Shown here: positions 8,587 to 18,184 of the stretch, piece after piece
How the letters are laid out: every line of letters begins with the position of its first letter
How positions within the stretch are numbered: position 1 is the first letter of the stretch
Assembly (NCBI GenBank): GCA_026418905.1
Contig: JAOAAK010000022.1
Location: 29,010 to 93,009, forward strand
Direction: 5' to 3'
DNA length: 64,000 nt
Source: Bacteroidales bacterium
GTDB taxonomy: Bacteria > Bacteroidota > Bacteroidia > Bacteroidales > DTU049
Notes under the pieces: generated by a model
Told to the model about the DNA's origin: nothing
What the model saw: only the letters and a program-made list of their open reading frames with translations
The model's database searches: none
Translations under genes and position numbers: made by a program

Positions 8587-9075
8587 ATGAAAAAAACATT
8601 TTTGTTATTGGTAAGTATTTTGATTTTGGGTCATTTGTCATTAAAATCCCAAAATTCTCTGGTTGAGTATAATAATGAGGTGATTTATTATTATACTTTG
8701 CTAGATAATAATATTAGTCTTCTTTATACAAAAATTTTCGATGAAAAGGTAACTGTAGATGATTTGAAAAAGCAATACAATTTTTGTAAAAAAATTGTAA
8801 AATACAGTGGTTCGACTGTCAATAACCTGAAATCTATTCCACAAGATAAATACTTTCTGTCATCAGTTAAACAATTTTATAACATTGTAAATTCAACTCT
8901 TGAAAATGAATTCAAAAAAATCATAGAATACTACGACCAGCCATGGCAAGATCATTTTAGCGAGAAAATTACTAACTTAGCAGAAACGGCTGCTCAAAAG
9001 ATCATTGAAGGAGAAAACAAAGTAATTCAATCCCAACAAAAATTTGCTAATGATAATGACATGAAGCTTGAATGA
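8587..9075 (+). CDS. Small secreted helical protein of unknown function
   Basis: The protein has 162 residues with a signal peptide (MKKTFLLLVSILILGHLSLKS) and no lipobox. The mature part is charged and appears mostly alpha-helical (repeated Lys/Glu/Asn with spaced Ile, Leu and Tyr) and contains one internal cysteine (YNFCKKIVKY). I recognise no family. It has its own promoter and stands between nadD and a tRNA gene, so the context does not suggest a role. A periplasmic location is inferred from the signal peptide. Confidence 0.75.
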   Translation: MKKTFLLLVSILILGHLSLKSQNSLVEYNNEVIYYYTLLDNNISLLYTKIFDEKVTVDDLKKQYNFCKKIVKYSGSTVNNLKSIPQDKYFLSSVKQFYNIVNSTLENEFKKIIEYYDQPWQDHFSEKITNLAETAAQKIIEGENKVIQSQQKFANDNDMKLE

Positions 9076-9122
9076 GAAAATACATAAAAAAATAAAGTTT
9101 TTATCTTTTTAAAAAAAGTTAA

Positions 9123-9130
9123 TATTTTTG
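9123..9130 (+). promoter_or_regulatory. -7 promoter element of the tRNA gene
   Basis: TATTTTTG ends 11 bases before the first base of the tRNA. The tRNA-Leu pair at 48.5 kb shows the same spacing. Confidence 0.6.
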
Positions 9131-9141
9131 CAAAGCTTATA

Positions 9142-9215
9142 GGGCCCATAGCTCAGTTGGTTAGAGCAACTGACTCATAATCAGTAGGTCCCAGGTTCAA
9201 GTCCTGGTGGGCCCA
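9142..9215 (+). tRNA. tRNA with CAU anticodon (elongator Met likely, Ile2 possible)
   Basis: The 74 bases fold as a tRNA: acceptor GGGCCCA paired with TGGGCCC, D-arm GCTCAGTTGGTTAGAGC, anticodon stem ACTGA/TCAGT around loop CTCATAA (anticodon CAT), and T-arm CCAGG-TTCAAGT-CCTGG. The discriminator base is A and CCA is not encoded. The G1-C72 pair and the lack of three consecutive G-C pairs in the anticodon stem argue against initiator tRNA. Elongator Met and lysidine-modified Ile2 share this anticodon; I favour Met but cannot settle it by eye. Confidence 0.93.
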
Positions 9216-9221
9216 CTTGTC

Positions 9222-11432
9222 TTATAAAGAACTCATTCTTCGTACGGAAATCATGCCTTCAATTTTCGAAAGTTCATCAATGAGTTGTTGCAGATGTTTG
9301 GTATCGTGTACGTAAAGTGAGATTATACCTGAAAATTTTCCTTCCGTAGCTTCGATATTAAGAGCACGAATATTTAAGTTGTTTTCTTCTGAAATGATCC
9401 TACTAATATCTCTTAAAATACCTATCCGATCGATACCTTCTACTGCAATGAATGTCTTGAATTCAATGCTATTACTTTTTTGCCATTTAACCTTTTTGAT
9501 TCTGTCTCCAAATTGCGACGAAAATTTCAAAGCTTGTGGACAATTTGACCTGTGTATTTCCAGTTTATTTTGGGCTGTTACGCATCCAACTATAGGATCA
9601 CCTGGAATGGGGTGACAACACGGAGAAATGACATAAGATATTTCCGCTGTTGTATCTAGATCGATAGTTTCGTCTTTTTTTTGTTTGGAAGCAGAAGTAC
9701 GTTTAAGAAAAGGCATTCGAATATATTTAAGCCACTTATTTCTGCCATATGCTGAAGCAAACCCCCTGAGAGTTTTTGAATCTATTTTTCCATTAAATGT
9801 ATCCAAATAAACTTTCTGATAATCATTTTCGTATCCAAGATAACGAGACAACTTCAGGAGTTGCCCTTCGTTAAAAGGGAGGCCTATCTCTGCAAAAATT
9901 TTTTCAAGTTTCGCTTTCCCCTGTTCCATTTGAGCTCTTTTGACATCTTTAAGATATTGCTTAATAAGAGATCGAGCTTTTGGCGTAACTACCCATAAAA
10001 GCCATTCTTCGCGAGGATGTTGATTGTCGCTGGTCAAAATTTCGACCTGATCACCGTTTTTCAATTGAAAATTGAGTGGCACCAAATGATGATTCACCTT
10101 TGCACCAATGCATCGATGACCAACATCAGTATGAATAGCATATGCAAAATCAATAACAGTTGAACCTTTGGGCAATGTTTTCAGTTCACCTTTGGGTGTA
10201 AAAACATAAATCTCCTCCGAGGCAAGAGTAATCTGAAATTCATCCAAAAAATCCAGTGCATTAGATTCAGGTTTTTTAAGCAATTCATTGATTTTAACCA
10301 ACCAATGGTCGAGAGAATTTTCATCATTTTGGTTTTCTTTATACTTCCAATGCGCTGCATATCCACGCTCAGCAACTTCATTCATCCGTGTTGATCGTAT
10401 TTGGACTTCCACCCATTTACCTGTATGACTCATGACGGTTATATGTAAAGCTTCGTAGCCATTAGGTTTGGGTACAGAAATCCAATCTCTTAGCCGTTCT
10501 GGGTTGGGTGTGTAAATTTTAGTTACCACAGAATATGCCAGCCAGCAAGCAGCCACTTCATCTGCTGGAGGAGCATTAATAATGATACGAATAGCAAATA
10601 TGTCATACACTTCTTCGAATGGAACACCCTTCTTATTCATTTTGTTCCATATAGAAGCAATGCTTTTAGTTCGACCATAAATTTCAAACGGATAAGGAAG
10701 AGTTTGCTTTAATTTTTCTTCAATGGGTTTAATAAAATCACGTATAAATTGACTTCGAGCTTCTTCCGTTTCCTGGAGTTTCTTTCCGATGGATTGATAT
10801 ACTTCAGGATCTGTATACTTTAACACCAAATCTTCAAGCTCTGATTTTATGTTGTAAAGGCCAAGTCTATGAGCCAACGGAGCATAAATGTTAGAAGTTT
10901 CTCCACAAATTTTAATTTGTTTCTCTAAAGGCATAGCATCTAATGTCCTCATATTATGCAATCGATCTGCAAGTTTTATCAAAACAACTCGTATGTCTTC
11001 TGAAAGTGTTAGGAGAATTTTTTTATAAGTTTCTATCTGTTGAGTTGTAGAAAGTTCCTGATGATCTACGAGTGAAGCAATTTTGGTCAAACCTTCCACG
11101 ATAATAGCTACCTTCTTGCCAAAAATCGATTCTATTTCTTCGATAGTTCGATCAGTATCTTCCACCACATCATGTAAAAGTGCACTTATGATGGAAGTAG
11201 TTCCTAGTCCTATTTCTTTAGCAACGATAATAGCTACTTCTAAAGGATGAAAAATAAAAGGTTCACCTGTTCTCCTTCTCATTCCTTTGTGGGCTTCAGC
11301 TGCAAAATCCAGTGCATAACGAATTTTTTTTCTATCCTTTGCATCCATCAAATGTTTAGCTGCACGAAGTAGTTCTCGATACTTAGCTTGAAATAATCTT
11401 AATTCTATCTCATTCAGCCCGTACATTCCCAT
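9222..11432 (-). CDS. rel: Bifunctional (p)ppGpp synthetase/hydrolase (Rel/SpoT family)
   Basis: This enzyme makes and degrades the starvation signal (p)ppGpp. The N-terminal HD hydrolase domain is intact (HPLEVAIIVAKEIGLG near 62, ALLHDVVEDT with His87-Asp88). The synthetase domain has YGRTKSIASIWNKMNKKG near residue 256 and EVYDIFAIRII. A TGS domain follows near residue 405 (EIYVFTPKGELKTLPKGS), then a zinc-finger-like Cys-Cys-His segment (ISPCCHPIPGDPIVG) and a C-terminal ACT domain. At 736 residues it is a full-length long RSH protein. The ATG at 11432 is used; an ATG two codons in is equally possible. It converges with the tRNA gene and is divergent from tpiA. Confidence 0.95.
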   Translation of the reverse strand: MGMYGLNEIELRLFQAKYRELLRAAKHLMDAKDRKKIRYALDFAAEAHKGMRRRTGEPFIFHPLEVAIIVAKEIGLGTTSIISALLHDVVEDTDRTIEEIESIFGKKVAIIVEGLTKIASLVDHQELSTTQQIETYKKILLTLSEDIRVVLIKLADRLHNMRTLDAMPLEKQIKICGETSNIYAPLAHRLGLYNIKSELEDLVLKYTDPEVYQSIGKKLQETEEARSQFIRDFIKPIEEKLKQTLPYPFEIYGRTKSIASIWNKMNKKGVPFEEVYDIFAIRIIINAPPADEVAACWLAYSVVTKIYTPNPERLRDWISVPKPNGYEALHITVMSHTGKWVEVQIRSTRMNEVAERGYAAHWKYKENQNDENSLDHWLVKINELLKKPESNALDFLDEFQITLASEEIYVFTPKGELKTLPKGSTVIDFAYAIHTDVGHRCIGAKVNHHLVPLNFQLKNGDQVEILTSDNQHPREEWLLWVVTPKARSLIKQYLKDVKRAQMEQGKAKLEKIFAEIGLPFNEGQLLKLSRYLGYENDYQKVYLDTFNGKIDSKTLRGFASAYGRNKWLKYIRMPFLKRTSASKQKKDETIDLDTTAEISYVISPCCHPIPGDPIVGCVTAQNKLEIHRSNCPQALKFSSQFGDRIKKVKWQKSNSIEFKTFIAVEGIDRIGILRDISRIISEENNLNIRALNIEATEGKFSGIISLYVHDTKHLQQLIDELSKIEGMISVRRMSSL

Positions 11433-11492
11433 ATTATCTTTAATCTGCAGATTTATAACAAAATTAGGAATAATTAGGAATTTTGAATTTAT

Positions 11493-11521
11493 TGCTATTT
11501 CCTATCTTTTCTTATCTTTGC
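11493..11521 (+). promoter_or_regulatory. Promoter of tpiA
   Basis: TTG (11493-11495), an 18-base spacer and TATCTTTG (11514-11521) give a well-formed Bacteroidota promoter. The -7 box ends 7 bases before the tpiA ATG. Confidence 0.7.
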
Positions 11522-11528
11522 AAAAAAC

Positions 11529-12284
11529 ATGAGGAAGAAAATTGCTGCAGCTAACTGGAAAATGAACCAGGATAAGTCTTCAGTTAAATCGTTTTTTTCT
11601 TTTTTTGAAAACTACACATTTAATCAACAAATAGAACTTATCATTTTTCCACCTTTTCTATATATGCCACTTGCCCATGAGTTAAACAAAAACAACTTGT
11701 TTAAGTTGGGTGCTCAGAATGTTCACTATGAAGAAAAAGGTGCATATACTGGTGAAATTGCTTTATACATGCTCAAGGAATTTGACGTCCAATTTGTTTT
11801 GATTGGACATTCAGAACGAAGAAAATATTTTCTTGAAACCAGCGAAATACTAGTTAAAAAGCTTAAGCATGTCCTAAAATATGATCTTACCCCTGTATTT
11901 TGTTGTGGTGAAGAACTTACACATCGTTATCAGAATAGGCATATGGACATTGTTTACGGACAACTCATGCAAACTATTTTTCAATTTTCTGCCGAAGAAA
12001 TTAAAAAAATGATCATTGCTTACGAGCCTGTCTGGGCTATTGGAACTGGGGTAAACGCCACACCTGAACAAGCCCAAGAAATGCACCATTTTATTCGTCA
12101 ATCCATCAACGAGCACTTTAATTCTAACATTGCTGACGACATCCCCATTTTGTATGGTGGCAGCATTACTGCTGAAAACGCTCATGAGATTTTTTCTATG
12201 CCCGATGTAGACGGCGGGCTTATAGGTGGTGCTTCGCTAAAACCTGATTCATACGAAGCCATTGTCAAAGCGTTAAATCCATAA
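11529..12284 (+). CDS. tpiA: Triosephosphate isomerase
   Basis: TpiA interconverts dihydroxyacetone phosphate and glyceraldehyde 3-phosphate in glycolysis. The TIM-barrel catalytic residues are all present: Lys11 in AANWKMN, His94 in GHSERR and Glu166 in AYEPVWAIGTG. The phosphate-binding end YGGSITAEN and GLIGGASLK are conserved. Length (251 residues) is standard. The ATG follows a strong promoter by only 7 bases. The stop codon shares one base with the prmA start, so the two are translated from one mRNA. Confidence 0.97.
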   Translation: MRKKIAAANWKMNQDKSSVKSFFSFFENYTFNQQIELIIFPPFLYMPLAHELNKNNLFKLGAQNVHYEEKGAYTGEIALYMLKEFDVQFVLIGHSERRKYFLETSEILVKKLKHVLKYDLTPVFCCGEELTHRYQNRHMDIVYGQLMQTIFQFSAEEIKKMIIAYEPVWAIGTGVNATPEQAQEMHHFIRQSINEHFNSNIADDIPILYGGSITAENAHEIFSMPDVDGGLIGGASLKPDSYEAIVKALNP

Positions 12285-13108
12285 TGTTACATATTCAGTT
12301 TTCACTTGATCGACATTCAGACGAAGAAACTATTGTAACGTTGTTGTATTTTGTAGGATTTGAAGGATTTTATACAGAAAATAACATTATGCATGCCTTT
12401 ATAGAAGAGCGTTTTTTCAATCAAACTCAACTGGAAAAAATTCTTCATGAAGCTGGTATTTTTTCTCCTTATGTCATTGAGAAAGTTCCTGATCAAAACT
12501 GGAATTTTTTATGGGAATCATCATACGACCCTGTCCTCATCCAAGATAAAATTTATGTGAGAGCTCCATTTCATTCTCCTAGACCCGATATACCCTACGA
12601 AATTGTCATTATGCCTAAAATGAGTTTCGGTACCGCCCATCATTCTACTACATATGGCATGTTGGAAATGATGTTAAATTTAGATTTATTCGATAAAACA
12701 ATTCTAGATGTGGGAACGGGTACAGGAATTTTGTCCATTTTCGCATTTCTTAAAAAAGCTAAAGAAATATGGGCCTGTGACATTGATGATTGGTCAATCG
12801 CCAATGCAAAAGAGAATTTTGAGTTAAACCATTGTTCCCATATCAATCTCATAAAAGGAACCATTCAATTGATATCTGAAAAAACTTTCGACACTATTTT
12901 AGCTAACATTAATAAAAACGTATTGCTTGAAGAAATTCAGCTTTATGTTAAAAATCTTAATCACGGTGGTACTCTCCTTCTGAGTGGCTTTCTCGTAGAT
13001 GATTTAGTTGAAATTGACTCCAAATGTTCTAGTTATGGAATGGAATTGGTACAATTTTTAAATAAAAATGAATGGATTATTGCCCGATTTGATAAAGAAA
13101 AGCTATGA
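12284..13108 (+). CDS. prmA: Ribosomal protein L11 methyltransferase
   Basis: PrmA trimethylates ribosomal protein L11 using SAM. The SAM-binding motif ILDVGTGTGILSIFA starts at residue 140, the acidic loop WACDIDDWSIANAKEN follows, and the post-motif DTILANINKNVLLE corresponds to the catalytic NPP-like region. The N-terminal part (residues 1-100) is the substrate-recognition domain. It overlaps tpiA by 1 base and the next gene by 4 bases (ATGA). Confidence 0.95.
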   Translation: MLHIQFSLDRHSDEETIVTLLYFVGFEGFYTENNIMHAFIEERFFNQTQLEKILHEAGIFSPYVIEKVPDQNWNFLWESSYDPVLIQDKIYVRAPFHSPRPDIPYEIVIMPKMSFGTAHHSTTYGMLEMMLNLDLFDKTILDVGTGTGILSIFAFLKKAKEIWACDIDDWSIANAKENFELNHCSHINLIKGTIQLISEKTFDTILANINKNVLLEEIQLYVKNLNHGGTLLLSGFLVDDLVEIDSKCSSYGMELVQFLNKNEWIIARFDKEKL

Positions 13109-16100
13109 AAAAATTTTTTATTATATTTTTATCTGTACCCTTGTTCTCATGGTGCCAGATTAAACTTTTTTCCGACAATCCATCTTCTTTTATTCAGGAA
13201 CTTACAGGAATGTACAACGAAATTGAGCAAAAGGACATCAAAAAGGAAGGTTTACTTTTTGTTCAGAACGAGATCACACCATGGTGGAATGGGCAAATTA
13301 CGGATCAAAATAAAAAACAAATTATCCAAACATGTAACAACATCCTCAAACGAAAACTCAAGCTTCAGCCCCATGTAGAAACTTACCTCAAAACACTCAT
13401 CGACATGACCAAAGTCGGTAAACTTACTTCAGCATTTACTTCATGGAATCAATCTGTTGAAAAACTTTTATCAAAAGGTAGTGGCAACGCACTTCTTAAA
13501 TTTTTTAATACCACCGATTCTCTTTTTTTGGGGAATGTTCTGTATGTCTCTAATTCTACAAAATGGGTCGCCAGTCATAATCAATATGATTTCATTTTTG
13601 AGGAAGAACCTGTTGTTGTTTTTAATCGCGTTAATATCACTTGTTATGCTTATGGTGATAGCAGTGTTATTTACGAAACATCAGGTAGGTACTACCCCTT
13701 GCAAAACATGTGGTATGGCAAAGGAGGTAAAGTTTTTTGGACCAGAGCCGGTTTGAATCCAAATTCAGTATATGCACAACTTAACAACTATAAAATCGAA
13801 CTTAAAGGAAGAGATTTTACAGCAGATTCTGTAACTTTCTACAACAAACAAATTTTTGGAGAAACTCCCTTGTTCGGAATTCTAAATGATAAACTCATGC
13901 CTCCGAAAAAACCTGAAGATGCTAGATATCCCGTTTTCAAATCTTATGGGACAAGATTTCAGTTAAAAGATATTTATAAAAATATAGACTACGAAGGAAG
14001 CTTCACTCAACGAGGTGCTTCTATTCTTGGAACAGGAAACGAAACCGAACCCGCCATTTTATCCCTGAAAAAAGATGGAAAAGTTTTTATGAAAATTTAT
14101 ACACAAAGTGTATCGTTGGAGAAGGAAAGCTTTACTACGGATGATGCTTCCATAAATATATATTTTGAAGGGGACAGCATTTATCACAACTTTGTCTCTG
14201 TTTCTTACATACAAAATAGAATCATCAAAGATCCTAATACAGGTGCATCAAAACAAATAGAAGTCAACGAAGTTTCAATCATACCGCATAAAATTGAGGG
14301 TCTTGGTAGTGCACCATTCATAGATACTTACCATAAATTAGAAATCTATGCCGAAGAACTTAGATGGCAGAAGGGCGAACCTAAATTGGATTTTACCACT
14401 ATCAAGGGCCCTGCTTCAAGTGGTTTTGCTCGGTTCGAATCTTTCAACTACTTTTCTGTTGACCGTTATGAAAGGTTAAGAGGTATAGATGAAATACCAC
14501 CTATTCAAACCCTAAAAAATTACGCCCAGTCGATCGGAAGCCGATACTTTCATATCAGAGACTATGCAAAATACCGAAAAACTCAAATAGAACAGATTCA
14601 AGCTCAAATGATTCAACTCGCTTATAAAAATTTCATAGATTACAATCCACGCACTGGCTATATTTTTGTTCACGATAAAGTTTACGATTATGTAGCTTGT
14701 CGAGCTGGCAAACAAGATTACGACGTGATTATTTTTAATTCAGAAATATCTGCAGAAGCCAATGCCAGCTTAAGTCTGATCAATTACGACTTAAAAATAA
14801 GAGGTGTAAGCCGTGTGTTTTTAAGTGATTCTCAAAACGTAGTGATTTATCCTACAGACCAAGAAATTATCGTGAAAAAAAACAGAGATTTTCTTTTTTC
14901 GGGACGTGTCCATGCAGGTTTATTTGATTACTATGGTAAAAACTTTAGTTTTAGTTATGAAAAATTTAAATTGGATTTACCTGTCATAGATTCCATGACA
15001 TTTAAAGTAAGAAGCAGAAAACCAAATGAATACGGAGAATACCCCCTTGTTCGGGTTAAAAGTGTTGTTGAAAATCTTTCTGGAGATTTGCTCATCGATC
15101 ATCCAAACAATAAAAGTGGCTTAAAACAATTTTCAGAATACCCTATTTTTAATTCTAAAAAATATTCTTATGTCTACTACGACATCAATTCAAAATATCC
15201 TGGAAAATATCCTCGAGACCAGTTTTTTTATAGAATAGATCCATTTACCATCGATAGTCTCGATAATTTTTCTACCGACGGTTTGCAATTTACTGGGTAT
15301 TTACAATCTGCTGGGATATTTCCTGATATCGTTCAACCTTTAAAGGTGATGCCCGATTATTCATTGGGTTTCACATACCAAACCCCATCGAAAGGATTGG
15401 CAACGTATGGAGGAAAAGGTTCATTTGAAGGGATAATTAATTTATCCAACCAAGGACTTCGTGGTGAGGGTACCTTAACTTATTTATCCTCGACGAGCAA
15501 AGGAAATGATTTTCTCTTTTTCCCTGATTTCATGACTGCTACAGTTAAAGATTTTTATGTTCAAGCTCAGAAAAGTCCTGTATCGATTCCTCCAGTTGAA
15601 GCTCATGACGTAAAGGAAATTTGGTACCCTCAAAAAAATGAACTGACCGTTTCGACACAAAATATACCTGCTAAACTTTACAAGGAAGAAACCAATCTTA
15701 CTGGAGAATTAACTCTAACCCCATCCGGATTGTCTGGCAAAGGTAAAATGGAATTCAAAAATGCTATTATTATTTCTCGACATTTCAAATACAAGGAAAG
15801 AACTTTTGATACTGACACATGCGACTTTTTTCTTAAAACAATTGACTATAACGAGTTGGCTTTCGAAACAAAAAATTACAAAGGACATGTTGATTTCGAC
15901 GAAAGAAAAGGTGGATTTATTTCCAACGGTGGAGTTTCCTTAGTTCGCTTTCCTGTTAATGAATACATCTGTTATATGGACCGTTTTGATTGGTATATGG
16001 ACAAGGATGAGATTGATATGCAAAGCATTGATAAGCAAATCCCAACATATGAGAACCTATCAGTCCGTGAACTAGCTGACATTGATTTAAGTGGTTCAGA

Positions 16101-17652
16101 ATTTATCTCCGTACACCCAGCTCAAGATTCTTTACGTTTTAGATCATCCCGCGCTAAGTATAGTTTAAAAGAAAAAATCATATATGCTTACGACGTTAAA
16201 TACATCAAAGTAGCCGATGCTACAATCTTCCCAGGTGATGGCAATGTCACCGTACTTAGAAAAGCAGAAATGCTTCCATTGGAAAATGCGCAAATTCTAG
16301 CTAACAATACAACCAAATACCACTTGATAAAAAATGCACGCGTCAATATTTACGGAAGAAAAAGTTACAAAGCTAATGGTTATTACGATTACGTAGATGA
16401 GATCGAAAACCTTCAAAAAATATTTCTTGATAGCATTACAGTAGATGCAACTTTACAAACAGTTGGCCATGGTTATATTAAAGATTCCTTACAATTCACA
16501 CTCAGCCCATATTTTGATTTTTATGGCGATGTTTTTCTTAAAGCAAATGAAGAATTCCTTACTTTCTCTGGTGGAGTTCGAATACATCACCAGTGTGATA
16601 CATTACCCCGTCAATGGCTTAAATTTACTGCTTCAATTAATCCTATGGAAATTTTTATTCCAGTAAGTGAAAATCCTGTTAATACTGCAGGAAAGCGTAT
16701 TTATGCAGGTCTTTATTTTAATTCCTCTGATACTATTGGTGTTTATCCTGCTTTTCTTAGTTATAAGCGTGTCGGGGGAGATGCCGAAGTTGCTTCATCG
16801 AGTGGTTTTCTTACTTTCGATCATCAAAGCAACGAATATCGTATTGCATCTAGAGAAAAACTAGAACAACCCATTCTGCCTGGAAATTGGATGAGTCTCT
16901 CCATTTATAAATGTGAAACCAGAAACGAAGGTAAACTCACCATCGGCAATAACCTTGGAAGAGTAAAAATGAATAATTACGGGCGAATAGACCACTCTAT
17001 GAAAGATACCACTACTATAATTTACACAGTTAGTGAACTTAATTTTCATTTTAACACTGAATGTATCAAGCGAATGACTGATCTTATTAAAAATAAAACA
17101 GATCTTGAATCCTTCAACGTAAGATCTGAACTGTTTACGAAATACCTTGGATTGCTTTTTCCGCCTGAAGAAAGCCAAAAGATTGAATCAGAGTACATGC
17201 TTTACGGTTACCTAAAAAAATTTCCTTCCAATCTCGAAAAAACTATTACCTTTACTGACTTAACATTTCGATACAACAAAAAAACAAAAAGTTACGTGTC
17301 AACAGGTAAATTAGGAATTGGATGGATTGGAAGCGAACAAATTTATAAATACGTTGATGGCATTATAGAACTAACTCAACGTCGAGGTGGGGACCGCCTA
17401 ACCATTTATTTAGCTGTTGGGAGTGACTGGTTCTTTTTTGATTACGCCAATAACTCTATGCTTGCATTATCCTCGATTAAAGAATGGAATGACCTCATCA
17501 TTAACACAAAACCTGAACAACGCGAACTCAAATCGAGAGATAATGAACCTGCATATAACTATTATATTGCCCCAATTTCTCGTAAAAATCGTTTCCTAAA
17601 AAAGCATATGGAAGGTGAAGAATTAAAAGAAGAAGGTTCAGGAGAAGAATAA
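13105..17652 (+). CDS. Very large exported beta-rich protein of unknown function, 1515 aa
   Basis: The N-terminus is a signal peptide (MKKFFIIFLSVPLFSWCQ). The cysteine at position 17 does not fit a lipobox well. The rest is a long chain of short amphipathic strands rich in Tyr, Phe, Asp and Lys, with a few helical segments near residues 15-110 and 480-520. Segments such as AKYSLKEKIIYAYDVKYIKV and LTGELTLTPSGLSGKGKMEF resemble beta-taco or solenoid proteins of the OstA/AsmA kind, but I cannot prove homology. The tail is acidic (KEEGSGEE). The gene overlaps prmA by 4 bases and precedes slyD by 25 bases, so it is probably expressed with housekeeping genes. A role in the cell envelope is inference. 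Confidence 0.9.
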   Translation: MKKFFIIFLSVPLFSWCQIKLFSDNPSSFIQELTGMYNEIEQKDIKKEGLLFVQNEITPWWNGQITDQNKKQIIQTCNNILKRKLKLQPHVETYLKTLIDMTKVGKLTSAFTSWNQSVEKLLSKGSGNALLKFFNTTDSLFLGNVLYVSNSTKWVASHNQYDFIFEEEPVVVFNRVNITCYAYGDSSVIYETSGRYYPLQNMWYGKGGKVFWTRAGLNPNSVYAQLNNYKIELKGRDFTADSVTFYNKQIFGETPLFGILNDKLMPPKKPEDARYPVFKSYGTRFQLKDIYKNIDYEGSFTQRGASILGTGNETEPAILSLKKDGKVFMKIYTQSVSLEKESFTTDDASINIYFEGDSIYHNFVSVSYIQNRIIKDPNTGASKQIEVNEVSIIPHKIEGLGSAPFIDTYHKLEIYAEELRWQKGEPKLDFTTIKGPASSGFARFESFNYFSVDRYERLRGIDEIPPIQTLKNYAQSIGSRYFHIRDYAKYRKTQIEQIQAQMIQLAYKNFIDYNPRTGYIFVHDKVYDYVACRAGKQDYDVIIFNSEISAEANASLSLINYDLKIRGVSRVFLSDSQNVVIYPTDQEIIVKKNRDFLFSGRVHAGLFDYYGKNFSFSYEKFKLDLPVIDSMTFKVRSRKPNEYGEYPLVRVKSVVENLSGDLLIDHPNNKSGLKQFSEYPIFNSKKYSYVYYDINSKYPGKYPRDQFFYRIDPFTIDSLDNFSTDGLQFTGYLQSAGIFPDIVQPLKVMPDYSLGFTYQTPSKGLATYGGKGSFEGIINLSNQGLRGEGTLTYLSSTSKGNDFLFFPDFMTATVKDFYVQAQKSPVSIPPVEAHDVKEIWYPQKNELTVSTQNIPAKLYKEETNLTGELTLTPSGLSGKGKMEFKNAIIISRHFKYKERTFDTDTCDFFLKTIDYNELAFETKNYKGHVDFDERKGGFISNGGVSLVRFPVNEYICYMDRFDWYMDKDEIDMQSIDKQIPTYENLSVRELADIDLSGSEFISVHPAQDSLRFRSSRAKYSLKEKIIYAYDVKYIKVADATIFPGDGNVTVLRKAEMLPLENAQILANNTTKYHLIKNARVNIYGRKSYKANGYYDYVDEIENLQKIFLDSITVDATLQTVGHGYIKDSLQFTLSPYFDFYGDVFLKANEEFLTFSGGVRIHHQCDTLPRQWLKFTASINPMEIFIPVSENPVNTAGKRIYAGLYFNSSDTIGVYPAFLSYKRVGGDAEVASSSGFLTFDHQSNEYRIASREKLEQPILPGNWMSLSIYKCETRNEGKLTIGNNLGRVKMNNYGRIDHSMKDTTTIIYTVSELNFHFNTECIKRMTDLIKNKTDLESFNVRSELFTKYLGLLFPPEESQKIESEYMLYGYLKKFPSNLEKTITFTDLTFRYNKKTKSYVSTGKLGIGWIGSEQIYKYVDGIIELTQRRGGDRLTIYLAVGSDWFFFDYANNSMLALSSIKEWNDLIINTKPEQRELKSRDNEPAYNYYIAPISRKNRFLKKHMEGEELKEEGSGEE

Positions 17653-17677
17653 TGCATTTATCAAAACACATAATTTT

Positions 17678-18184
17678 ATGAAAATTGAAAAAAACACAGT
17701 CGTAACATTGAAGTATCGCCTCACTGAGAACGATAAAGCTGGTTCTTTGATTGAGGAAGTTACCGAACAAGATCCTTTTATATTTCTGTTTGGACAAGGT
17801 CAATTACTACCCAAATTTGAAGAAAATCTGAAAGGTCTGGAAATAGGTCACACCTTTTCATTTACTCTGACCCCAGAGGAAGCTTACGGTGAATACCTTG
17901 AAGAAAATATTGTTGATATACCTATCCAGATTTTCATGAAAAATGGAAAAATTGACAAGGACATCCTGTTTGAAGGTAATGTGGTTCCCCTTCAGGATCA
18001 GCAAGGTAACGTTTTTGAAGGCGTCATACTTGATATCGGTCTGGAAAATGTCCGTATGGATTTCAACCATCCGTTGGCAGGTAAAAGTCTTCATTTTGAA
18101 GGCGAAATTCTAGGAATACGAGAAGCAACAGCTGAAGAGATAGCTCATGGTCATGCACACACACCAGGTGGTCGTCACGCATAA
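17678..18184 (+). CDS. slyD: FKBP-type peptidyl-prolyl isomerase, SlyD family
   Basis: SlyD-like proteins combine prolyl isomerase and chaperone activity in the cytosol. The FKBP part begins at once (MKIEKNTVVTLKYRL) with FLFGQGQLLPKFEENLKGLE and the signature TPEEAYGEYLEE. The inserted-flap domain (residues about 70-125) follows, then NHPLAGKSLHFEGEILGIREAT. The C-terminal tail HGHAHTPGGRHA is histidine-rich and could bind nickel or zinc, a feature known from SlyD. Its end overlaps the convergent methyltransferase gene by 10 bases. Confidence 0.93.
   Translation: MKIEKNTVVTLKYRLTENDKAGSLIEEVTEQDPFIFLFGQGQLLPKFEENLKGLEIGHTFSFTLTPEEAYGEYLEENIVDIPIQIFMKNGKIDKDILFEGNVVPLQDQQGNVFEGVILDIGLENVRMDFNHPLAGKSLHFEGEILGIREATAEEIAHGHAHTPGGRHA

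Noticed and set aside
13457..13756. A 99-codon frame inside the 1515-residue protein gene
   Set aside because: It lies wholly within a well-supported gene in another phase and its product has no domain; a chance frame.
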